Below, one piece after another: positions 33,545 through 46,036 of a DNA stretch of 64,000 bases. The translations under genes and the position numbers were made by a program. The DNA lies in NCBI RefSeq assembly GCF_022343555.1, contig NZ_JAKQZH010000001.1, positions 2,028,108-2,092,107 on the forward strand, read 5' to 3'. How positions within the stretch are numbered: position 1 is the first letter of the stretch; each line of letters starts with the position of its first letter. The DNA comes from Marinobacter sp. C7. Lineage in GTDB: Bacteria > Pseudomonadota > Gammaproteobacteria > Pseudomonadales > Oleiphilaceae. Under the pieces are notes generated by a model. That model was not told the origin of the DNA. It did no database searches and was given only the letters and a program-made list of their open reading frames with translations.

Positions 33545-35332
33545 TTATGCGATTGTCAGCATTTCATCATCAGGGGATACGGCGTCACCGACCTTGATGA
33601 AGACCTCACCGATGGTACCGGCTTTAGGCGCGCGAACTTCGGTTTCCATCTTCATGGCTTCGAGGATGATCAGCACATCGCCCTCTTCCACGGTGTCACC
33701 CGGGGAAACCAGTACCTTGAAGATGTTACCGCCCAGCGGTGCCACCAGAGGCTCACCTTCACCGGCAGCAGGTGCCGGAGCAGAGGACGCGGCCGGTGCG
33801 GAAGCAGCACCACCCTCACCCTGGATCTGGGTGATCTCGCCACCTTCGGACACCGCGACCACGAACTTCTTGCCGTTGACATCCACGGTGTACGTCTCGG
33901 GTCCTTCGGCCTTCTTGGCAGGTGCGGCGTCTTCAGCGGTCGGAACCGGCTCGAAGGCATCCGGGTTGCCACGGTTTTCCAGGAACTTCAGGCCGATTTG
34001 CGGGAACAGCGCGTAGGTCAGAACGTCGTCTACAGTGTTTTCCGCCAGCTTGATGCCCTTCTCGTCGGCCAGCTTCTTCAGCTCGTCGGTCAGCTTGTCC
34101 ATTTCCGGCTCAAGCAGGTCCGCCGGACGACAGGTCACAGGCTCCTTACCATCCAGAACACGCTCCTGCAGCTCCTTGTTGAACGGAGCCGGCGCTGCGC
34201 CGTACTCGCCCTTCAGGATGGCGGAGGTTTCCTTGGAGATGGACTTGTAACGCTCGCCGGTCAGAACGTTCAGTACCGCCTGGGTACCCACGATCTGGGA
34301 GGTCGGCGTGACCAGCGGGATGTAACCCAGGTCTTCGCGGACCTTGGGAATCTCGGCCAGAACGTCGTCGAACTTGTCGGTGGCGTTCTGCTCGCGCAGC
34401 TGGTTTTCCATGTTGGTCAGCATGCCACCCGGCACCTGGGCAATCAGGATACGGGAATCGGTGCCCCGGAGGCTGCCTTCGAACTTCGCGTACTTCTTGC
34501 GGACCTGGCGGAAGTAAGCGGCAATTTCTTCCAGCAGGTTCAGGTCCAGGCCGGTGTCGCGGTCGGTGCCTTCCAGAATCGCCACCACCGCTTCGGTGGG
34601 CGAGTGACCGTAGGTCATGCTCATGGAGGAGATCGCGGTATCCACGTTGTCGATACCGGCTTCCGCCGCCTTGATGGCGGTGGCGGTCGACATACCGGTG
34701 GTCGCGTGGCACTGCATGTGGATCGGAATATCCAGCTCTTTCTTCAGGCGGCTGACCAGATCATAGGCCACGTACGGCTTGAGGATACCGGCCATGTCCT
34801 TGATGGCGATGGAATCCGCGCCCATGGAGGCGATTTCCTTGGCCAGGTCGACCCACATCTCGATGGTGTGCACCGGGCTGGTGGTGTAGGAGATGGTGCC
34901 CTGGGCGTGCTTGCCGGTCTTGCGGACCGCCTTGATGGCAGTATCAAGGTTACGCGGATCGTTCATCGCATCGAAGATACGGAATACGTCCACGCCGTTC
35001 TCGGCGGCACGGTCAACAAACCGCTCTACCACGTCATCCGCATAATGGCGGTAGCCCAACAGGTTCTGACCCCGCAACAGCATCTGCTGCTGGGTATTGG
35101 GCATGGCTTTTTTCAGCTCGCGGATGCGCTCCCAGGGATCTTCGCCCAGGTAACGGATGCAGGAGTCAAAGGTAGCGCCACCCCAGGATTCCAGCGACCA
35201 GTACCCGACCTTGTCGAGTTTCTCGGCGATGGGCAGCATGTCATCGAGCCGCATACGGGTGGCAAGCAGGGACTGGTGGGCGTCACGCAGAATTACGTCC
35301 GTAATCCCCAGCGGTTTCTTTGTGTCAGTCAT
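33545..35332 (-). CDS. oadA: Oxaloacetate decarboxylase alpha subunit
   Basis: Biotin-dependent carboxyltransferase of 595 residues. An HMGL-like TIM barrel fills about the first 260 residues ([15 protein letters not shown] near the start, MQCHATTGM with the metal His). A PYC_OADA conserved region follows. After an Ala/Pro-rich linker comes a biotinyl domain ending in ILEAMKMET, whose Lys carries biotin. It transfers the carboxyl group of oxaloacetate to biotin for OadB. The linker's low complexity is normal. The cluster order oadG-oadA-oadB is the common one. Confidence 0.95.
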   Translation of the reverse strand: MTDTKKPLGITDVILRDAHQSLLATRMRLDDMLPIAEKLDKVGYWSLESWGGATFDSCIRYLGEDPWERIRELKKAMPNTQQQMLLRGQNLLGYRHYADDVVERFVDRAAENGVDVFRIFDAMNDPRNLDTAIKAVRKTGKHAQGTISYTTSPVHTIEMWVDLAKEIASMGADSIAIKDMAGILKPYVAYDLVSRLKKELDIPIHMQCHATTGMSTATAIKAAEAGIDNVDTAISSMSMTYGHSPTEAVVAILEGTDRDTGLDLNLLEEIAAYFRQVRKKYAKFEGSLRGTDSRILIAQVPGGMLTNMENQLREQNATDKFDDVLAEIPKVREDLGYIPLVTPTSQIVGTQAVLNVLTGERYKSISKETSAILKGEYGAAPAPFNKELQERVLDGKEPVTCRPADLLEPEMDKLTDELKKLADEKGIKLAENTVDDVLTYALFPQIGLKFLENRGNPDAFEPVPTAEDAAPAKKAEGPETYTVDVNGKKFVVAVSEGGEITQIQGEGGAASAPAASSAPAPAAGEGEPLVAPLGGNIFKVLVSPGDTVEEGDVLIILEAMKMETEVRAPKAGTIGEVFIKVGDAVSPDDEMLTIA

Positions 35333-35373
35333 CGTGTCAGCCTTCTGTTAAAAGGTTCTAATCGTGTACCGGG

Positions 35374-35625
35374 TCACTTCTTGTGGCGTGACCGGTATTG
35401 TGCAATCGCCTTCTTGATGGCCTCGGCGGTGTCAGGATCAACCGACGTGGGCGCCTTCGGCTTGGCACGTGGTGTTCTGGCCGGGGTTGCCGGCTCTGGC
35501 GGCGCAAACCGTCCGATCAGCTTGGACATCAGGCCGGTCGCGAACACCAGGATAACCAGGAACACGAACACGAACCCCATGCCTGCGATCATCAAATCAA
35601 CGGCTTGTGACATCAGGTTATTCAT
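35374..35625 (-). CDS. oadG: Oxaloacetate decarboxylase gamma subunit
   Basis: Protein of 83 residues with one membrane helix (about 11-32), a Pro-rich middle and a charged C-terminus (EAIKKAIAQYRSRHKK). It has the layout of OadG, which anchors the alpha subunit to OadB and contributes to metal binding. The first gene of the operon, it has an ATG start and a 41-base gap to oadA. Confidence 0.88.
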   Translation of the reverse strand: MNNLMSQAVDLMIAGMGFVFVFLVILVFATGLMSKLIGRFAPPEPATPARTPRAKPKAPTSVDPDTAEAIKKAIAQYRSRHKK

Positions 35626-35675
35626 ATCGAATAGCTACCTGTATTGGTTTGTGTGATTTCCCCGCCTTGCCCGGT

Positions 35676-35706
35676 CGGACCACTTAGACCAAGGTCTAAC
35701 AGTCCG
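35676..35706 (-). promoter_or_regulatory. Palindromic operator candidate upstream of oadGAB
   Basis: TTAGACC and GGTCTAA form a 7-2-7 palindrome at 35,684-35,699, enclosed by CGGAC and GTCCG at 35,676-35,680 and 35,702-35,706. It lies 51 bases upstream of oadG and downstream of dbpA. The position suits a repressor site, but the regulator is unknown. The rest of the 224-base gap holds nothing else I recognise. Confidence 0.5.
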
Positions 35707-35849
35707 ATCGGGACAAATCGGGAGGCAAAATCCTGCGTAATTTACCGTTTTCGCTTTCCCTGAGCAACCTAAAGGCGATTTACCATACGGGGTTTCCGAG
35801 GCTCGCGGCCCAAATTGACAACTTTTCTGATCACTGGGCCATAACGGAA

Positions 35850-37223
35850 TCAGGCATATCGGACACGGATTTTCCGCCCCTTGATCCGCCCCTTCTCAAG
35901 CCGCTTGAGAGCCTTGCCCGCAAGCTCCCGCTCGATGGCGACAAAGCACTGGAAATCAAACAGATCGATCTTGCCTACCGCCTTCCCGGGAATGCCCGCC
36001 TCCCCCGTCAACGCCCCCAGGACGTCACCGGGGCGGACCTTGTCCTTGCGGCCGCCGGCAATACAGAGGGTCCGCATGGCTGGCGTTACCGGACGAACAG
36101 GCACCGCGAGCAGGGCTTCGGTATCGCCCCACTCCACCGGCCGGCCCCGCGCTGCTTCCAGCTGGCTGATTTTGTGACCTTTGGCGGGCGTGCAGAGTGT
36201 TACTGCCAGGCCCGCCTCTCCGGCCCGGCCCGTCCGGCCAACCCGATGGGTGTGAACTTCCGGGTCCCTTGCCGGTTCTGCGTTGATCACCAGTGGCAGG
36301 GATTTGATATCCAGCCCCCGTGCCGCTACGTCCGTCGCCACCAGGACCGAACAGCTCTGGTTTCCGAAACGCACAAGCACACTGTCACGATCCCTCTGTT
36401 CCAGATCCCCATGCAGGGCAAGGGCCGAGAACCCGTATTCTCTCAGGTTGCCGGCCAGATCATCACACTGTTGTTTGGTGGTACAGAACACGATGCACGA
36501 TGCCGGCTGCCGCTCTGAAAGCACAGCCATGACGGCCTCGGCAGTGGCAGCGGCGGGGATTTCATAGAACAGCTCGCGAATGTCCGGGTTCTCCGTGGCG
36601 GATTCCGCCCTTACATCCACCGGGTCACGCTGGTAACGACTGCTCAGCTTCCGGATGGCATCCGGCCAGGTAGCTGAAAACATCAGGGTCTGGCGGGAAT
36701 CCGGAGTGTGGCCAAGGATATCTTCCATTGCGTCCTGAAACCCCATGTCCAGCATCCGGTCGGCCTCATCCAGGACAACCACACCGGCCTTGTCGAGTTT
36801 CAGCGTGCCTTTGCGCAGATGGTCCTGGATGCGACCCGGTGTACCCACGACAACATGCGCCCCATGGCTCAGCGAGCCGATCTGCGGGCCAATGGCAACC
36901 CCGCCACACAGGGTCAGCACCTTGATGTTCTTCCGCGCCCGCGCCAGCTCTCGCAGGGATTTTGCCACCTGATCCGCCAGCTCCCGGGTCGGGCACAGGA
37001 CCACCGCCTGCACAGCAAACAGCCGCGGCCGAAGCCCCTCGATCAATCCGATGCCGAAGGCCGCCGTTTTCCCGCTGCCTGTCTGGGCCATGGCAATAAC
37101 ATCTTCACCCGCAAGACAATGGGGGAGCGCCCTGGCCTGGATCTCAGTCGGTTGTTCAAAACCGAGCTGCTGGAGATTGGCAACCATGGCGGGTGAAAGA
37201 CCAAATTCTTTAAAGGAAGACAT
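35850..37223 (-). CDS. dbpA: ATP-dependent RNA helicase DbpA
   Basis: DEAD-box helicase of 457 residues that acts on 23S rRNA in large-subunit assembly. Motif I AQTGSGKT is at about 46-53, motif II is DEAD in VVLDEADRMLD, motif III FSATW, and motif VI HRVGRTGRAG. The last 75 residues form the DbpA RNA-binding domain (KVRPGDVLGALTGEAGIPGK, RIKGRKIRVRYA), which recognises hairpin 92 of 23S rRNA. This tail separates it from other DEAD-box paralogues. It is divergent from the DUF2058 gene. Confidence 0.95.
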   Translation of the reverse strand: MSSFKEFGLSPAMVANLQQLGFEQPTEIQARALPHCLAGEDVIAMAQTGSGKTAAFGIGLIEGLRPRLFAVQAVVLCPTRELADQVAKSLRELARARKNIKVLTLCGGVAIGPQIGSLSHGAHVVVGTPGRIQDHLRKGTLKLDKAGVVVLDEADRMLDMGFQDAMEDILGHTPDSRQTLMFSATWPDAIRKLSSRYQRDPVDVRAESATENPDIRELFYEIPAAATAEAVMAVLSERQPASCIVFCTTKQQCDDLAGNLREYGFSALALHGDLEQRDRDSVLVRFGNQSCSVLVATDVAARGLDIKSLPLVINAEPARDPEVHTHRVGRTGRAGEAGLAVTLCTPAKGHKISQLEAARGRPVEWGDTEALLAVPVRPVTPAMRTLCIAGGRKDKVRPGDVLGALTGEAGIPGKAVGKIDLFDFQCFVAIERELAGKALKRLEKGRIKGRKIRVRYA

Positions 37224-37329
37224 ACAAGAAAATCCCGGGGAAAGGCAATGCTGGTTATGGAGGCAAAAACGAGCGCGTATACTACACCATCAGGATACCC
37301 GATTTGGTAAATAATGAACGGAGCTATCG

Positions 37330-37866
37330 ATGGCATCCCTACAGGATCAGTTACTGAAAGCCGGCCTGGCCGACGAGAAAAAGGCCAAGGCTATCCGCAG
37401 TGAAAAACGCAAACAACGCAAACAGCAACCCAAGGGGGCGGTACAGGTCAACGAGGCGGAAATCCGCGCCCGAAAGGCCCGGGAGGAGAAGGCCGAACGG
37501 GACCGCCAGCTGAACCTGCAACGCCAGAAGGAAGCGGAGAAGAAAGCCATTCAGGCCCAGATCCGCCAGCTGGTGGAAACCAACCGCCTGGATCGCAGCC
37601 GGGGCGAGACCTCTTACCAGTTTGTGGACGGCAAGAAAATCAAGAAGATCCTCGTGGACGACACCATGGTGGATCAGCTCTCCCGGGGGCGCCTGGCAGT
37701 GGTTCGACTCGATGAGAACTACGACGTGGTACCGGAAAAAGTCGCCCGGAAGATCATGGAACGGGACGAAGGCGCGGTCGTGGTCCTGCATGATCGCAAA
37801 CAGGATGACCAGGGTGAGGACGACCCTTACGCAGGCTATGAAATCCCTGATGACCTGATGTGGTAG
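37330..37866 (+). CDS. DUF2058 family protein
   Basis: Cytoplasmic protein of 178 residues related to E. coli YaiL. It is very basic and helical in the N-terminal half (KKAKAIRSEKRKQRKQQ, then Lys/Glu/Arg-rich coiled coil to about residue 80) and has a small beta domain at the end (YQFVDGKKIKKILVDD, GRLAVVRLDENYDVVP). YaiL-type proteins have been linked to nucleoid or ribosome association. No precise role is established. Confidence 0.9.
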   Translation: MASLQDQLLKAGLADEKKAKAIRSEKRKQRKQQPKGAVQVNEAEIRARKAREEKAERDRQLNLQRQKEAEKKAIQAQIRQLVETNRLDRSRGETSYQFVDGKKIKKILVDDTMVDQLSRGRLAVVRLDENYDVVPEKVARKIMERDEGAVVVLHDRKQDDQGEDDPYAGYEIPDDLMW

Positions 37867-37942
37867 GTACTAGTTATGACGTCCGGCACGGCAGCGTTGG
37901 ACTAGACTGAACGGACATTCTCAATCAGGAGGAGATTCCACC

Positions 37943-38410
37943 ATGAAACTGAAGAGCACTCTGATCCGCTCCGCCGGCGTTGCCATGCTGGTTACCATGA
38001 CCAGCTTCCCCCTCGCGGCCCAGGAAGGAGAACCGGTCTTTGGCCGCGAACTGATGACCCAGCAGGAACTGCAGGAACACCGCCGGACCATGCAGAATCT
38101 CAATACCCAGGCGGAGCGGCAGCAATACCTGCAACAGCATCGCGAACGCATGCTTGAACGGGCCCGTGAACGCGGCGTGGAACTCCGGAACAGCCAGGGC
38201 CGCGGGCAAGGCATGATGAATGGCCAGGGCATGATGAACGGCTCCCAGGGCCAGGGTAATCGCCAGGGCATGGGGAGCGGACAAGGCCAGGGCAACGGTC
38301 AGGGCATGATGAATGGCGGCCAGGGTAACCGCGGCGGCAAAGGGTCCGGTGGCGGCAATAACGAGGAGTACAAGCTCAAGGGATCTGGTGGCCAGGGAGG
38401 TGGTGACTGA
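37943..38410 (+). CDS. Exported protein with Gly/Gln/Met repeats
   Basis: Periplasmic protein of 155 residues. A signal peptide ends near SFPLAAQ (residue 28). The next part (GRELMTQQELQEHRRTM to ERARERGVEL) is the conserved charged helix of small periplasmic proteins with ELMT/EERxEHR patterns. The final third is low complexity with repeated GQGMMNG blocks (about residues 91-121) and ends in Gly/Ser. Met-rich Gly repeats could bind copper or other soft metals; this is inference. The ATG at 37,943 follows AGGAGG. Confidence 0.8.
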   Translation: MKLKSTLIRSAGVAMLVTMTSFPLAAQEGEPVFGRELMTQQELQEHRRTMQNLNTQAERQQYLQQHRERMLERARERGVELRNSQGRGQGMMNGQGMMNGSQGQGNRQGMGSGQGQGNGQGMMNGGQGNRGGKGSGGGNNEEYKLKGSGGQGGGD

Positions 38411-38436
38411 CAGTTCGCCGCTTTTCCTGACACAAA

Positions 38437-38466
38437 AAAACGGGGCTGAAAATTCAGCCCCGTTTT
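38437..38466. terminator. Bidirectional terminator between convergent genes
   Basis: AAAACGGGGCTGAA and TTCAGCCCCGTTTT form a 14-base stem with A-runs and T-runs on either side. It can serve both the repeat protein gene and the convergent gene ending at 38,484. Confidence 0.88.
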
Positions 38467-38483
38467 CGTTTAGGCCACTTGCA

Positions 38484-40136
38484 TCAGGCGGCGGTGTGAC
38501 GCTTCCGCGCCCACAGACCGGCCAGGGCCATCAGCACCATCCCCGGCAGAACCGGATCGAACGGTGAACCCGGCTTGCCTGCGGTGCAGCCAAAGAGGGT
38601 GTCGCCATTATTCGGGGCCGTCGGGATGGCGGGTACATCAGCGGCGTCGTTCATGCCGGTGACCCGGACAGTGAATGTACAGGTTGTTTCGGTACCATCA
38701 CCGGTACAGGTAGGCCATGTCGACGTATCCGAGACACTGATAGACGTGTTGATGTTAACGTTTGCCAGATCTTCAACCGGTCCCTGGACATAGCCAGGCA
38801 CCCGTTCCAAAGCGCCGGACGAGGCCGCGATCTCGGCATTCATTTCATCGACAGTCACCCACGAGGAATCCGAAGCCAGCTGATACAAGCCGTCCTCGCC
38901 TTCGTCTGCAAACCAGGTGGCGTAGAGCGAACCATCCCCCGAGTTTATGACGGTGGGAGGATTGCCCGACCAATCTGCAACCGGATCGATCGTTACCGCC
39001 TGCCCGTCGATCAAGACATTGAAAGAGCCTGTGTATAGCTCCGCTGCGACCCACCGAGTGAGTGAAATGGCGTCCTGAATTGCACCGTCCGGATCGCCTT
39101 CATCGAGGGTATCAACCAATGGCTGAACGTCATCCGCAACAGTGGGATCGAAGCTCGGGCTGTTAGGATCCCACGCAGAAGCCGATATTTCTGCAGTTGC
39201 ATCATCATTATCGTGATCGACTGTCACGGATTCATTGAAAACCTTTTGATACGCCTGCCAGTCAGGCGATTCCGCGGTACCTGCATTCCATGCCAGCAAA
39301 ATCGAATCGTTCGCCGGATTCCCATCGTGATCGTAGAACCACCCTGTCGGCACCTGGGCCAACGGCAGCCAGTCTCCGAAAAGATCCGAGTATGGAGTCG
39401 GAATCACACCATCGGTTTCCAGAACGTCCTCAGTCGTGGCTGAGGTGCCCTCGGTAAACTCGGCAATGCTTGTGCTGAAGAACGGAAGGCCTTCGACCTT
39501 GCTGCCACCGAAAAGACCGCCGGGATACTTTCCGACCGGGCCAACGGAGAGTTTGCTGGAACCGTCCGCCACCATCCCGAAGGAAAGGCCGTCTGCTGCC
39601 GACGAGGCCATGAAATCATTGCCGACCCCAAAACCGGTTTCAAAACGGAAGCCTTGCAGACCGCCATCGGTGAGGTTCGAAAATTTGCCGATCACCCGGT
39701 AGAGCCTGGAGGCATCATCGGCGGTTACATTGAAGACCAGATCGATCGGCCCGTTGGTTTCCGTTGTCTTCAATTTGAACCGTTTGCCGGAATCACCGGG
39801 GGCCCTGCAGTTCACCTCGAGATCCGGCTGCGCCATGATACAGCCCGCAAAATCGTATACCTGCTCACCAATGGTGCCGCTGAAAGATTCGTTATAGACC
39901 GAGAGACCCAGTCCGATCTCACCACTGTCATTGACCGGGTCAAGCCAACCAAAGCTTGCGGTACCAACAGTGTCGGTATAGACCAGTGTTTTTCCGCCCA
40001 CTGGCGGGACCGAGAGGTTATCGGTATTGACGCTATCCACGGTTGCCGCGAATACCGCGGGTGATGCGCCGAGAACCGAACACATGACCGCAACGGCGAG
40101 CGGCTTCCTGTCAAAATCTTTCGTTCCAAATCTCAT
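38484..40136 (-). CDS. Choice-of-anchor F-like surface protein with C-terminal sorting tail
   Basis: Exported protein of 550 residues. The signal peptide is clear (AVAVMCSVLGASPAVFA, about residues 13-30). The body is beta-rich and acidic, in the style of choice-of-anchor proteins that share a core but vary their anchors. It ends in GCTAGKPGSPFDPVLPG, a hydrophobic stretch and RKRH. A Cys-bearing motif, a transmembrane segment and a basic tail form the tripartite layout of rhombosortase or JDVT/MYXO-CTERM-type signals. The ATG at 40,136 is used, since longer frames extend upstream without a signal sequence. Confidence 0.78.
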   Translation of the reverse strand: MRFGTKDFDRKPLAVAVMCSVLGASPAVFAATVDSVNTDNLSVPPVGGKTLVYTDTVGTASFGWLDPVNDSGEIGLGLSVYNESFSGTIGEQVYDFAGCIMAQPDLEVNCRAPGDSGKRFKLKTTETNGPIDLVFNVTADDASRLYRVIGKFSNLTDGGLQGFRFETGFGVGNDFMASSAADGLSFGMVADGSSKLSVGPVGKYPGGLFGGSKVEGLPFFSTSIAEFTEGTSATTEDVLETDGVIPTPYSDLFGDWLPLAQVPTGWFYDHDGNPANDSILLAWNAGTAESPDWQAYQKVFNESVTVDHDNDDATAEISASAWDPNSPSFDPTVADDVQPLVDTLDEGDPDGAIQDAISLTRWVAAELYTGSFNVLIDGQAVTIDPVADWSGNPPTVINSGDGSLYATWFADEGEDGLYQLASDSSWVTVDEMNAEIAASSGALERVPGYVQGPVEDLANVNINTSISVSDTSTWPTCTGDGTETTCTFTVRVTGMNDAADVPAIPTAPNNGDTLFGCTAGKPGSPFDPVLPGMVLMALAGLWARKRHTAA

Positions 40137-40461
40137 GAGACGTCCTTTGTTAATACCTGGTTTTCCAAGGTGGCCGGTTAAACCATAGAAATACCCAAAA
40201 GAATATTCAAATATACTTTTGGAATAAAGAGGCCAAAGTTGCCTCAGCTCAAATCCGGCCCCTCTCCAGCGGTAATCCGCAGAGGGCCTGCTAATCTTTG
40301 GAGTGAACCCAATGTAAACCCTCTCGGAGCCTGGTATGCCTGTGCGGCACAAAACGATTTCGGGGCAGGAAAGCTCAGTAGCAGGTCCGGCAACGACCGA
40401 CCTGGCATCGGGCGAGCCTGCGACCAAATGCCGCAGGCCACCTCCCCCTCACCTCAGCTGC
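40137..40461. promoter_or_regulatory. Divergent upstream region of the surface protein and N-ATPase operon
   Basis: This gap of 325 bases has no credible gene. CCAAAAG and CTTTTGG form a 7-base inverted repeat with a 14-base AT-rich spacer at 40,195-40,222. It lies about 60 bases from the surface protein start. Promoters for both divergent units should be here, but I cannot name an exact one. Confidence 0.5.
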
Positions 40462-43636
<3,175 letters not shown>

Positions 43637-43644
<8 letters not shown>

Positions 43645-43951
43645 TGCCCCCAACACGCCCGGGCCCGGCAACGATCCCGGGAACCTGGGCCGAAAAGTGG
43701 GCCGCAGGGCCGAGCGCAAACGGCAAGCTCGGGCCAGGGGCCGCCGTACTGCCTGGTTTGGTCTGGGCATGTTCGGCCTGGTGGGCTGGTCAGTGGCCGT
43801 CCCGACCCTGATCGGCATCGCCATCGGGGTCTGGGCCGACCGACGCTGGCCCGGGGAGGTATCCTGGACACTGACCCTGCTGATTATCGGCGTAGCACTG
43901 GGCTGCCTGAATGCCTGGTACTGGATCAAACAGGAGAGCGAGGATGATTGA
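43637..43951 (+). CDS. atpQ: N-type ATPase AtpQ, AtpI-like membrane protein
   Basis: Protein of 104 residues with a basic N-terminal region (RKVGRRAERKRQARARGRR) and two hydrophobic segments, about 37-57 and 70-92. The WSVAVPTLIGIAIGVWAD segment matches the AtpI-like/F0F1-ATPase_gene1 family. In N-ATPase operons this gene is called atpQ and is thought to help assemble the membrane ring. Its start overlaps atpC by eight bases. Confidence 0.85.
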
Positions 43952-44261
43952 AGGAGAATCCCTGACCGCACTGATGCTGGGCTATGGTGCGAGTTTCGCG
44001 CTTGGTTGCCTGCTGGGCAGCGGCTTTCTCTGGGGTCTCTGGCTGACCGTCCGCCGGTTACCGACGGCAGACCATCCGGCCTTGCTGATGCTCGCCAGCC
44101 TCATGCTCCGGTTTGGTATCATCCTGGCAGGATTCCTGTTGATTGCCCGGGTGGCCGGCTGGGAGCACCTACTGGTGGCAGCCGCCGGCTTTACGCTGCC
44201 CAGGCTGCTCCTGAAACACCGGCTTCAGGCCCAACCGGCGGCGGAGGATCCTGAGGCATGA
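43944..44261 (+). CDS. atpR: N-type ATPase AtpR membrane protein
   Basis: Protein of 105 residues with three hydrophobic segments, about 8-31, 42-60 and 63-85, the middle ones containing RFGIILAGFLLIARVAG. It has the size and place of AtpR, a membrane protein specific to N-ATPase operons and suggested to take part in c-ring assembly. The ATG at 43,944 with AGGATG context overlaps atpQ by eight bases. Confidence 0.85.
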   Translation: MIEGESLTALMLGYGASFALGCLLGSGFLWGLWLTVRRLPTADHPALLMLASLMLRFGIILAGFLLIARVAGWEHLLVAAAGFTLPRLLLKHRLQAQPAAEDPEA

Positions 44262-44971
44262 CCATTACCCCCGACAGCATTGTTTACTGGCAATGGGGCG
44301 ATTTTGAACTGAATGCGACGATCGTGTTTACCTGGCTGGTGATGGTCCTGCTCACCGCAGGCTCCTGGCTGGTCACCCGCCGACTGTCCGATGGTCCCGA
44401 GCTGTCACGCTGGCAAAACCTGCTGGAAGTGCTGGTGGTCGGCATTCGGGACCAGATCGCCCAGGTCAGTCATCAGCAACCGGGGCCTTACCTGCCTTTC
44501 GTGGGCACTCTGTTCCTGTTCATTGCGATGGCCAATCTGCTCAATGTGATCCCGGGTTACCTGGCGCCCACCGGCTCTCTGTCCACCACTACGGCCCTCG
44601 CCATCTGCGTGTTTGTGGCAGTGCCGGTATTCGGCATTGCCAGCAAGGGTGCCGGAGCGTACCTGGAGCATTACATCAAGCCGACCGCGCTGATGCTGCC
44701 GTTCAATGTCATCGGTGAGATCTCCCGCACCGTTGCCCTGGCCGTCCGCCTGTACGGCAACATCATGAGCGGCACGGTCATTGTTGCCATTCTGTTGAGC
44801 CTGACGCCCTACTTCTTTCCGGTAGTCATGCAATTGCTCGGGCTACTCACCGGCATGATCCAGGCCTACATTTTCGCCATTCTTGCCATGGTCTACATCG
44901 CCTCGGCTACCTCCGCCCATGAGCATGGCGAGCCCGATGAAAACCAGAATAAAACATCCCCGGAACAGTAA
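44258..44971 (+). CDS. atpB: N-type ATPase subunit a
   Basis: Ion-channel subunit of 237 residues with five to six membrane helices. The conserved Arg164 in LAVRLYGN is essential for ion translocation in the family, followed by the last two helices and the C-terminal YIASATSAHEHGE. Short relative to the main ATP synthase a subunit, which is normal for N-ATPase. ATG overlaps the atpR stop by four bases. Confidence 0.92.
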   Translation: MTITPDSIVYWQWGDFELNATIVFTWLVMVLLTAGSWLVTRRLSDGPELSRWQNLLEVLVVGIRDQIAQVSHQQPGPYLPFVGTLFLFIAMANLLNVIPGYLAPTGSLSTTTALAICVFVAVPVFGIASKGAGAYLEHYIKPTALMLPFNVIGEISRTVALAVRLYGNIMSGTVIVAILLSLTPYFFPVVMQLLGLLTGMIQAYIFAILAMVYIASATSAHEHGEPDENQNKTSPEQ

Positions 44972-44982
44972 AGGAGTTGCCT

Positions 44983-45261
44983 ATGGACAGTGTTTCCCTG
45001 ATCGGAATGGTCTCGGTTATCACGGCCGGCCTGACCATCGCCATCGGCTCCATCGGGCCCGCGTTCGGTGAAGCCCGCGCCGTGGCCCAGGCCCTGAGTG
45101 CCATTGCCCAGCAGCCGGATGAATCCGCCACCATCACCCGTACCCTCTTCGTGGGTCTGGCCATGATCGAATCGACCGCCATCTATTGCTTTGTGGTGGC
45201 CATGATCCTGATCTTCGCCAATCCGTTCTGGGATCATGTAACGGCCGCTGCCGGGGGCTGA
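44983..45261 (+). CDS. atpE: N-type ATPase subunit c
   Basis: Ring subunit of 92 residues with two membrane helices. The ion-binding carboxylate is Glu63 in MIESTAIY, with the Ser64, Thr65 and Tyr68 that are Na+ ligands in Ilyobacter-type c rings. Helix 1 has SIGPAFGEARA with Glu30 where the Ilyobacter protein has Gln32. This double-carboxylate arrangement is typical of the N-ATPase branch. The Burkholderia N-ATPase ring with this feature was reported to use protons. The ATG at 44,983 follows AAGGAG. Confidence 0.93.
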   Translation: MDSVSLIGMVSVITAGLTIAIGSIGPAFGEARAVAQALSAIAQQPDESATITRTLFVGLAMIESTAIYCFVVAMILIFANPFWDHVTAAAGG

Positions 45262-45264
45262 TCC

Positions 45265-46032
45265 ATGGAAATCAACTGGATCACGGTCTCGGCCCAGGTT
45301 GTCAATTTCCTGATCCTGGTCTGGCTGCTCAAGCGTTTCCTGTACCAGCCGGTGATCCGGGCCATGGACCGGCGTGAGCAGAAAATACAGAACCGGATGG
45401 ACGAGGCAAACAGCCGAGAGCAGGAGGCGATTCACGAGAAACAAAGCTATCAGCAGAAACTGGCCGGTTTTGAAAAGGAGCGGGACGACCTGCTGGAAGA
45501 AACCCGCCAGGAAGCCCGACAGACCCGCAGCCAGATGCTCGACCAGGCCAGGGAGGAAACTGCCCGCGTCCGCAGCCACTGGATGCGGGAGATCCGTGAG
45601 GAAAAGACCGCTTTTATCGACGGGTTGCGGCACCAATCCCTGGATGTGGTCGAAACGGTAATTCGCAAGGCATTGCAGGACCTGGCCGACGAACATCTTG
45701 AGGATCGCATTGCCCATACCTTTGTCAGGCAGCTACACACACTGGATGATGCCACCCGCGAAGCCATGCGCCGTTCTTCGGAGCCTGCCACCGTTGCCAC
45801 TTCCTTCGAGCTTGACCCGGCCCAGCGAGGCACCCTCACGCGGTCGATTCACGAACTGATTGGTGCCGACCTGACCGTGAACTACACCCGGGCACCGGAG
45901 CTGATCTGCGGTATCGAGCTCACCTGCGAAAGCCAGCGGATCAGCTGGAACCTGTCTGATTATCTGGACGAACTCTCCGCCAGCATCGAGAGGGCTTTTG
46001 AGCCTCTCGAACCAACCGGGGCGGGAGGCTGA
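45265..46032 (+). CDS. atpF: N-type ATPase subunit b, extended
   Basis: Stator subunit of 255 residues with one N-terminal membrane helix (about 4-22), a long charged coiled coil (about 35-150) and a globular end. The last 100 residues ([49 protein letters not shown]) have the pattern of the delta subunit C-terminal half. No atpH gene is in the operon, so this may be a b-delta fusion. ATG follows the atpE stop by three bases. Confidence 0.87.
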   Translation: MEINWITVSAQVVNFLILVWLLKRFLYQPVIRAMDRREQKIQNRMDEANSREQEAIHEKQSYQQKLAGFEKERDDLLEETRQEARQTRSQMLDQAREETARVRSHWMREIREEKTAFIDGLRHQSLDVVETVIRKALQDLADEHLEDRIAHTFVRQLHTLDDATREAMRRSSEPATVATSFELDPAQRGTLTRSIHELIGADLTVNYTRAPELICGIELTCESQRISWNLSDYLDELSASIERAFEPLEPTGAGG

Positions 46033-46036
46033 CGCC

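Noticed and set aside
32272..35656. Long plus-strand frames across oadB and oadA
   Set aside because: Antisense shadows of the oadGAB genes, which have clear family motifs.
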